Source: Lepeophtheirus salmonis (Eukaryota; Arthropoda; Copepoda; Siphonostomatoida; Caligidae). Taken from it: a DNA stretch of 64,000 bases. The position numbers and the translations under genes were made by a program. The notes beneath the pieces are model-generated. The model ran no database searches and had not been told where the DNA came from. It saw nothing but the letters and a program-made list of their open reading frames with translations. The DNA lies in contig NC_052139.2 in the NCBI RefSeq assembly GCF_016086655.4, positions 28,028,002-28,092,001 on the forward strand, read 5' to 3'. This document shows, piece by piece, positions 57,077 to 64,000 of this stretch; position 1 is the stretch's first letter, and every line of letters starts with the position of its first letter.

Positions 57077-57512
57077 ATGAATGACGAGGCACAACGTCAT
57101 ATGGTTGCCACTCTCCTCTGCGCCGGTAGGTCTGTCAAGGAGATAATCAAGGACACTGGACTATCCAGGATTACTATGTTCAAAGTCCAGAAGCTTTTCA
57201 AGGAGGAAAAGATCTGAAAGACCCGTCCATACCTCTGGAATTACTCAGGATTGGCTCGCTGCCAACATGCCATTTTGGAACAAAAGCATTTGGCCACCTC
57301 AATCACCTGATTTGAATCCCCTTTGACTACAGTGTGTGGTGGCAAATTGAGAAGAAGGCCTGTGCTACCCGCCACCCGAATTTGGGCTCATTGAAGGCCA
57401 GTGTCAATGAGCAATGGCCAGCCATGGAAGACCATTACATCATCAATGTGTGCAAGGCTGTCCGCGGGGCTTGGAGGGTGTCATAGCAGCTGATGGCGGT
57501 TATATTCAGTAA
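57077..57512 (+). pseudogene. internally deleted mariner-type transposase
   Basis: ATG 57077: NDEAQRHMVATLLCAGRSVK then EIIKDTGLSRITMFKVQKLF and KEEKI, a complete first HTH. It is followed directly by RPVHTSGITQDWLAANMPFW then NKSIWPPQSPDLNPL, i.e. the region after the second catalytic Asp and the third block. Then KKACATRHPNLGSLKASVNE, QWPAMEDHYIINVCKAVRGA and a broken end, with stop at 57510-57512. Roughly 200 residues are missing, much like the copies at 12.5 kb and 47.2 kb. No TIR pair identified. Relatively few other lesions, so the deletion may be the main inactivating event. Confidence 0.75.
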
Positions 57513-57647
57513 TTATATTAAATATTATATCAACTTTAATTTCACTATTATATAATTCTCAAAAAAATACGTATTACGAATTTTATGAAAAAAAATCAAT
57601 TAGGCTTGGATTGAAAAATCGGTCTTGGACCGAGTCTCAACACTAGT

Positions 57648-59040
57648 GAACACTTATTATTATTATCAATATTGAAAAGTAATGGGGAGAGAAAGAATGG
57701 GTGGAAAACTCATAGATGGGAGGGAGGGAGTGAGTTTGAAGGAAGGGAACCAGAGACATACAACCATCCCTTCTTCTTCAACTCAATGATTTGCTTCTTC
57801 TCTTTCTTTCTTAACTACATATTACATATACTCTCTAACTTAAAACACACACCCCTTAACACAACAATTAAGACGCTGATGGTGAAGGGATTACACATAA
57901 TATATCACTATATGTGAGTTAAACATAAAAATAATCATGAATAAATATCAAAAAAGGATAAAGTTGCTAGAAATTATTTTACTAAAATAGAAATTGTATT
58001 CTTCAACACATATTTGTCCCTTCCTATGAGCAAATGATTCTTATTCAGCCCTTGGATGACCCGCTAATTGATCCTCCATGTAGACAAAGTGGATCGCTCC
58101 AATAAAAGAATTTGACAAAATTAATTGATCTCATTTAAAAAGAATCATATCTGGGCCAATATATTGAATCAAATGAAGGTTCTTTACTCTAGATAATATT
58201 CAAGGGTATTTTAAGTCATCCCATAAATTTGAATATAAAGCCTATTTATTGTTGGTCATTGTTTTAAATGCTGAAGAATCAGTAATGTTTGTATTCTTCG
58301 AGAAATGATTGGATCAATTTTTATTAATAAAATGTTCTTATTTAACTCTTGAATAAGTCCTCAAATGTACTTCCAAGAAGCATAAATAGATAGTCCCAAT
58401 ACAGTAATTAATTGGTTTTTTTAGTTGATCCTATCAGGACCAATATAAGTATTTTAAATCAAACAAAGGCTTTAAACTATAAAAAATATCCTTTACTATC
58501 TTAAATCATCAAAGAAAGGTGAATACAAATATTATAAATTATTCAAATGTGAAATATTGAGTTGTATATATGACGGTAAAAAAATATAAATAGGGGTTTT
58601 CTCCTCTTCTTAATTTTTGTTAAGGATTATAAGGGTCTAATCTAAGTTTTATAAATGAAACAAAAGTATTTTACTATAGCTCAAATTCAAGAGTATTGTA
58701 AATCATCCCAGAAATTTGAATACAAGCCATATAAATTACTCAAATGTGTCTGAGAAGTAAATGACTATAATTTATATGTATAAATATGATATTAAAATGC
58801 ATGAATTAGGACTTTTTCGTTGCTTGATTTTTTTAAAGTTTGTGATTATATTGACGCTCTATAATTGTTTGTATTCCTTGATACATGATCTTTAATCTCA
58901 TTGAGCCAAAATTATTAACATGCAATCTTTGTGAGTACTGTAAATTGCATTTTAATTAGTGAAAATTAATCATGGCAATAACGAAATAAAAAATTGATTT
59001 GTGAAATTTAGGATGCCATTTAACAAAGATTCTTCTTTTG
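57648..59040. other. non-coding stretch
   Basis: Between 57960 and 58760 phrases such as AATTTGAATACAA(A/G)CC, AAATCATC(C/A) and ACTATA(A) recur about three times at roughly 260-280-bp intervals. This suggests a very degenerate tandem repeat. No gene. Confidence 0.35.
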
Positions 59041-59605
59041 AGGGCCTTTATATCGAATTCAGATTCCTTAAGATATAGAACAGAACTGGATGAAAAGTTT
59101 AAAAATTTGGGTTGGTTTCTTAACCCTCACAGTTTTCTATGACTCCTCCAGAACCAACGTCGCCTCTCCACACTTACACTTACTTCCTTCCACCCACTTT
59201 TTGATAGCTCTCAGGACAGTCTTGTGTGAAACTCTGAGATATCTTTCATGGACTGTCATGGACTCGAGGGGATTGACCTCGTCTGTTGTTTTTAACTCAT
59301 CCAAGTAAAATTTGTCCTTTTTTACAGGAGCATTCTTGTTTTCCAACGTTTTGGACTTACTGCCCGTGTAGACAGTTGTTTTGAAGACGCCCAACTATTC
59401 AGAGAGCGCGAGTAGAATCTCCTAGATCATGTTCAAGTGTCATTTTCTCGACTTGTATGTAAGCTAGAGAGCTCAAATTGGTTTTATTTTGTAATTTATT
59501 GTTTATGCTTTGATATATAGAAATATGAATTTATTTTCATTACTCACCATTCATTAATTATTGATTTAGTAAGTGTTCAGATTTCAATAGACCACACGGT
59601 ATTGA
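59040..59605 (-). pseudogene. mariner N-terminal copy with right TIR (same family as 21.8 kb)
   Basis: The minus-strand reading gives LGVFKTTVYTGSKSKTLENK (first HTH end), VKKDKFYLDELKTTDEVNPL, ESMTVHERYLRVSHKTVLRA and IKKWVEGSKCKCGEATLV (second HTH and after). The leader at 59440-59605 (CTCGACTTGTATGTAAGCTA and onwards) and the terminus TTCAGATTTCAATAGACCAC match the 22.4-22.56-kb and 36.46-kb ends. Catalytic sequence is not recognised below 59130, so the copy is truncated on that side. Confidence 0.65.
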
Positions 59606-59609
59606 CGTA

Positions 59610-60785
59610 TTATGTAAAACAAAATGTAATAGTGTTATGACAAACCAAATTGACGCATAAAATCAGACACGTGACTCAGTTTCATTAAAGTGTTAGCTAA
59701 CTATTAAAATAAGGGAAGAGGGTTAGTTGTTATTGAAGAGAGTTTGTACAATGTGGAAAGTGATCAGGGGATTTATCTCCGAATATCAAAGACACAAGGA
59801 GCTTTTTTACCCAACTGCTACCTCGACTTTAAAAAAAAAGGAAAAACTAAACAAAAACTTATGGCAGTAATCTAAAGTATTGGGTTTAAGTACATTTTGC
59901 CGAAAGATTTTTTGTCAAATGTCATTTTTCCAAATCAACATTTTTTCCGAAAAAAATAACAAATATATTTGTATGATTATTCAAACTATAATACTATTTT
60001 ATTATGATAGTCATTCATGTAACTCCAATTTGAAAAGATTCCATGTTTAATTAATCGTGCATAAAATTAAGTGTTCATTATTATATAACCATTCTAATTT
60101 ATTTATCGGGTGGTTGCTATGAATTTTGTTATAACAGTAATTTTGAGTCAACTCCTGAACTATCTACAAAATGAAATAGACGATGAATTTGTAGTTTTTA
60201 TACGACATAATTTATATTCTTCATAATATTTTCATAATCTTTTTACGAGATAAATTTCAAAAAATTAATAACATTTTTGACATTGTATTATAATTTTATG
60301 ATGATGATTTATTTTATCTTAAGGTAATACTTTTTTTATAAAAAAATAAACCAACATTATTTTCACTTTGGAATATATTTTGTGATTTTAATCTCGCACA
60401 TTTTGATAATATTAATTGTCTTTTAAACATAATATTAAGATATTAAACAACAAAATTATGGGTAAAAGGTCGCTACAGGGTTATCCATGCTCCATACAAT
60501 TGTGTAAATATATAAAAGCTCTTGATAAAAAAAAACGAAAAGCTAATTATAGATTAGGTTATTCATTCAGGGATTTCATTATTGGTTATATTAGATCATT
60601 CCTTATCCCAATATTCAGAGCAAAGTACTTATTAGGTCAAGTGTATTAGGTAATTCAATTATGTTAGTGATATAAACCAGCTGGGTTTGATCAAGTCCAA
60701 ATAAGCTCAAGCTTTCAGTTTGGTGGTAAGGTTCACTCTCAACCTTCAAAACTCCAAGCCGATATTGATACATAATCGCTATTAC
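59610..60785. other. non-coding stretch
   Basis: AT-rich; a 77-codon Lys/Arg-rich ORF (60416-60649) is unassigned. No element recognised. Confidence 0.45.
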
Positions 60786-60794
60786 CGGTTGGTC

Positions 60795-61380
60795 AATTCA
60801 CATCTGAACACTTACTAACTAAATAATTAATGATGGTTGAGTGATTGAATTATTTCATATTTCGTAGTCATGGCATTGGTTAATAATGGAGGCAAAACTC
60901 CAAAACAGTCTGATTGCTTCAACCACATTCAGAAAACAGCCTGTTCAATTCGTATCTGTAAAAGGATAAAGGGCACCAAAGGCAAGATGATCTGGGCTTT
61001 TAACAGCCCAGGCCACCAGATGTGGGCTGGAAGGATCTCAGGCTTTTACACCAGACTGTCCAGAAAGCAATCAACACCTGGGGGTGGAAGTGGGTGGAAG
61101 GATCCTTTCCATGAGGCCGGAAGAGGCCTTTTTGACATCAGGATCAAAAGAAACCCATCCCCTGTTGTCAAACTCTGCTTGAATAACCGAGAACTTTTAA
61201 AACTGTTTAAAACATTTGTGGGAGTAGACTCAGACTTAATCCTTTGTGATATTATTGAGATCAGCTGCAAGTTGCCATGGGATCAAGAGAATAAACATTT
61301 ATTGCACGCCGTATATAGCAAGGACATATATAAATTGGAAAGGTCATTTATCTGTTTCTTTTTGACAAAGATGTCAGAAC
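60795..61380 (+). pseudogene. internally deleted, decayed mariner copy
   Basis: The start carries the family TIR words CACATCTGAACACTTACTAA then ATAATTAATGA. The leader GTAGTCATGGCATTGGTTAA matches the leader at 61848. The long plus frame (60870-61391) is partly transposase in a shifted frame. The true order is RDLRLLHQTVQKAINTWGW and KWVEGSFP (second HTH), then CCQTLLE. It continues directly into NICGSRLRLNPL, YY (decayed third block) and a worn C-terminus. A 173-codon open frame looks impressive, but its translation is a frame-shifted read of this copy and is not a new protein. Confidence 0.6.
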
Positions 61381-61384
61381 AATC

Positions 61385-61570
61385 ATGGTGACGACGTGAT
61401 AAAGCATGGTCGTATTGAGGCTCCGATATTCATCCTCAAATTCTATCCGATTCTAATAAGGAATTACGCTTACAACTCCAGAGGAGCAAGTCCTCAGAGG
61501 TACAATTCGTCTTTCATGAGCAAACGCGTAGAGTATATTACTTTATGCTCACGAATCAAATAATAATTAC
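61385..61570 (-). mobile_element. family-1 TIR element, partial copy
   Basis: ATTCATCCTCAAATTCTATC then CGATTCTAATAAGGAATTAC and GCTTACAACTCC is the reverse complement of the family core. Ends are not preserved. Confidence 0.6.
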
Positions 61571-61839
61571 CACAGCTTGTAAAAATAAAAGATCATGTTC
61601 TGATTTTCAACCAGTTAAAGCTACTCACACTTTTGTGATATATTTTATATACGGGGATCAGGGACCAGATTGTCGCCTACTTTAAACCTTGATAACAGAA
61701 GACGACATTATCAAATAAAAAACCGGTTACCAAAAGGTGACTTATTCTCGTCAGCTGACGATACGTAGTTCAGTTAGCATCATGCCGTCATCATATTGGA
61801 GATAAATTGCTATAAGTGGAACGATAAATTTTCGATTCC

Positions 61840-62215
61840 GCCGTAGTCATGGCATTGGTTATTTAATGGAGAATGAAATCTTTCCAAATTCAACGATTAT
61901 ATTCAAAACCTTTGAGATTGAGTAATTTACGGACTGTTCAGCGTATGATTTTAAGTCCTTGATTCAGAGAACACCTGGGATGTTGATGCCACCATATTAG
62001 AGGGCATTCTTGAGGATGGCACCGACAGGAAGGTCAACACCGACTTTGTCAACAAGGTGAAGAAGATGGTTGAGGATGACCCTACCAGGTCCATGAAGGC
62101 ACAGGCCTTGTGGCAACAGGACTCTAGCACCCTGCCATGTGTCCAAAATCTCCATGCAGTGGTTAACCGAGAACTGTTATGATGTCGTAACCAAAACGTC
62201 ATGGCCTCCTAACTC
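61840..62215 (+). pseudogene. internally deleted mariner copy
   Basis: The leader CCGTAGTCATGGCATTGGTT matches 60865. Then VNTDFVNKVKKMVEDDPTRS then MKAQAL (second HTH region with the E-DPTRSM motif) runs directly into WQQDSSTLPCVQNLHAVVNR. In the neighbouring frame this is QQDSxPCHVSKISMQWLTEN and CYDVVTKTSWPPNS, the second Asp block and WPPxS. The first Asp block is missing and the copy ends near 62215 before the third. This deletion differs in position from the 60.8-kb copy although their leaders are alike. Confidence 0.65.
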
Positions 62216-62219
62216 AAAA

Positions 62220-63495
62220 CATTATTTTAATGGTCAGGACCCATTTTGTTGTTTTGGGTTTCTTTTTTGAAAATCCCCAAAATAGACACGATTTCATAGC
62301 TATGAATCCTCCTTTTAAACATACATTTAGAAAAAAGTGCTCTATTTTAAAGTCCCAAGTCAGGGCTTTGAATATTTTGTCAGAGGCCCTTCATTTACCA
62401 AGCCAGGCATGGGCTTATATACTACTCTAATTACCTATCAAAATGTTTATTTAAGACATTGATATGTACGTACATACATTCAATACATAAATGAAATTCT
62501 AAATGAACTGAGATAAAGAAATAACCCTCTATCCATTTTGCGGGCAATTACCTCCTCTTTAAGCCATTTCTTTTCATCCTGCTCAGTGAAATATGAAGAG
62601 GATCTCTTTGTAGTGATTGTTGTTCATAGGGAATAATGGTGGTGAACTAATCTCTTTTATGGCAGAGTGTTTATCAAAGAGCAATAATCCTTTGCCAATC
62701 TCCCCTTTAACAACCCTTGTATGAGTATATATATATATATTTTTTTTAAATATTCCTCCTACCAAAACGGATTCAGTTGATTATAATAAGAGTTGAAATA
62801 GTATTTTTTTTTAGACCGACCCTGGACTAGCACTCTCCATTGCTGACATTCAATGTCAAAAATGACCTATTGGTGAGCAATGCATAATCTCATAATTTTG
62901 CCTATAAAATTATTTAGTAACTTTAAAAACACATTGGCTTAATAAACATTCTAAATTTGCTTGTAACAAATAATAATTAAAATGGACCGAAGGAGAAGAA
63001 GAAAATAATACTGAAGGAATAGTCGATGATTTCAGAAGCTATTTGACGGAGCACAAGCTCCAATCACCCAACCATTTACACTTAAAACAGCCTTTCTGAT
63101 GATAAATTACTGATGGTCAACTAATATGAACTTTGTGCAATTAAAAAGCTATAATATTTATAGTAGTTGTAATTTTATATCAGCATCACGTTGTATTTTA
63201 TGCCATTCTTCCATTTTGGATTGATATTTGAATTCCCCAAAAATGATGGATCGACGGAATATATATACAGGGTTGATTTTATTTATTGGTACACATTAGT
63301 TTTTTTCAATCCGGACTGGCATTGGTGCAAAATCATGGAGAACATCTTAATTTTAAATATTCTCAAGGCCAACAAAATTTGGAGCAAAGTTTAAAATTAT
63401 TTTGTTCTAAATTACTTTCATTGATGATGCCACTGGGAATTAACAAAACAGATTCTACATCCCAATTTTTCATACTGTCTAATTTCTCCAGAATA
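62220..63495. other. non-coding stretch
   Basis: AT-rich, with (TA)n near 62725-62740. ORFs of 60-83 codons have no recognisable domains. Confidence 0.45.
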
Positions 63496-63499
63496 ATTC

Positions 63500-64000
63500 T
63501 TGGGGGTTCTTGGGGCTGCATTATTTTTGAATTTTGAAAAAAGAGCAACTTCCCTACGCATACTAGGGGTATCCGCCGTGGGTGGGTTTGATGGGTTCTA
63601 GCTCCTCCCAAATTAAGGATTTTTTGTATTTTATTAGATTTTTTGGGGGCATTCGTCCAAATTATGCAGCCGAGCAAAAATTTGATACTTGAAAGTTTTT
63701 CCTAGAAAATAAATTTTTGTTTGAATAACTGTCAATTTTTGAAGTTTTTTTCCCAAACTAAAATACATTTTTTGTGAATAGCTGTGAATTTTTATTTCGA
63801 AAAAATTAAATATTTCAAATTTTTTCCTCGAAAATTTAATTTTTCAATTGTTTTTTTTTTTTTTTTAAATATTTATTTTCTTTCAGTAGCTATGGATTTT
63901 GATTTTTCCAGGAAAATAAATTTTTGTTTGAATAACTATCAATTTTTGCAGTTTTTGCCCAAACTAAATTTGATTTTTTGCGAATAGCTGTAAATTTGTA
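63500..64000. repeat. AT-rich family-4 repeat with 207-bp tandem unit, runs off window end
   Basis: A G-rich head (TAGGGGTATCCGCCGTGGGT) and CTCCTCCCAAATTAAGGATT lead into AT-rich DNA. AAAATAAATTTTTGTTTGAA then TAACTGTCAATTTTTG at 63706 repeats almost exactly at 63913, followed in both by GCCCAAACTAAA-like and GAATAGCTGT(G/A)AATTT phrases. ORFs here are artefacts. The right boundary lies outside the window. Confidence 0.65.

Larger units (their letters stand above)
54936..57645. mobile_element. possible large family-3 TIR element with nested insertions
   Basis: The right end GGTCTTGGACCGAGTCTCAA then CACTA at 57645, reverse-complemented, reads TAGTGTTGAGACTCGGTCCA. It closely matches the left end at 33129 (TAGTTTTGTGACTCGGTCCA). 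The left end at 54936 is TAGTGTTGGCC. If paired, the element spans 2.7 kb and holds the repeat array, a retroelement 3' end and two mariner remnants. The pairing is tentative; these could be two separate half-elements. Confidence 0.35.

Noticed and set aside
60870..61391. 173-codon open frame, the longest in the window, as a novel gene
   Set aside because: It overlaps a decayed mariner copy. The transposase motifs are in a neighbouring frame and the open frame itself shows no domain.
63363..63987. ORFs of 67-104 codons near the right end
   Set aside because: They run through AT-rich repeat DNA and have low-complexity Phe/Lys/Asn composition.
1..64000. CRISPR arrays, tRNA or rRNA genes, bacterial-type operons or phage genes
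   Set aside because: No regularly spaced identical repeats, no tRNA B-box/A-box pairs with cloverleaf, and no prokaryotic gene structure were seen on either strand.

Overview
This is an AT-rich eukaryotic window with no complete, intact host gene that I can recognise. Nothing bacterial is visible: there are no long ORFs, operons, tRNA or rRNA genes, or CRISPR arrays. The dominant content is decayed Tc1/mariner-type DNA transposons from several lineages, their internally deleted derivatives, short terminal-inverted-repeat (TIR) elements, a few 3' remnants of non-LTR retrotransposons, and degenerate tandem repeats. This fits an arthropod intergenic or intronic region. The many mariner lineages would suit a caligid copepod such as a sea louse, but that species guess is inference.

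Layout. 0.7-1.2 kb: mariner C-terminus on the minus strand with a 60-bp in-frame duplication. 6.5-7.0 kb and 8.2-8.35 kb: the two best candidate host exon groups, both minus strand and both unassigned. 9.2-9.8 kb and 14.3-14.7 kb: retrotransposon RNase H / zf-RVT remnants. 11.4-12.0, 17.5-19.1, 25.5-26.0, 31.8-32.8, 35.4, 42.3-43.1, 54.0 and 61.4 kb: copies of one TIR element family (family 1). 12.5, 15, 17.1, 21.8, 27.4, 36.0, 36.5, 37.7, 43.6, 45.5, 47.0, 50.3, 52.3, 56.5, 57.1, 59.1, 60.8 and 61.9 kb: mariner copies or fragments. 19.5, 38.7 and 54.2 kb: a second TIR family (family 2). 33.1-34.2 and 54.9-57.6 kb: larger TIR elements filled with diverged direct repeats (family 3). 29.2-29.65, 35.7-36.0 and 63.7-64.0 kb: tandem repeats. 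5.1, 26.4, 28.8, 41.6, 48.1, 50.2 and 63.5 kb: an extremely AT-rich repeat family (family 4).

How the parts relate. The only element with both ends well preserved at full size is the 1269-bp mariner at 43621-44889, and its reading frame is broken by frameshifts and stops. Three copies (21.8, 36.5 and 52.3 kb) share what looks like the same internal-deletion junction, so they probably descend from one deleted progenitor that was amplified by transposase supplied elsewhere. No copy in the window can supply active transposase.

Limits. All homology calls are by eye from conserved motifs. Ends of decayed elements are approximate. In such AT-rich DNA, random ORFs of 60-100 codons are expected, so most unassigned ORFs were left out.
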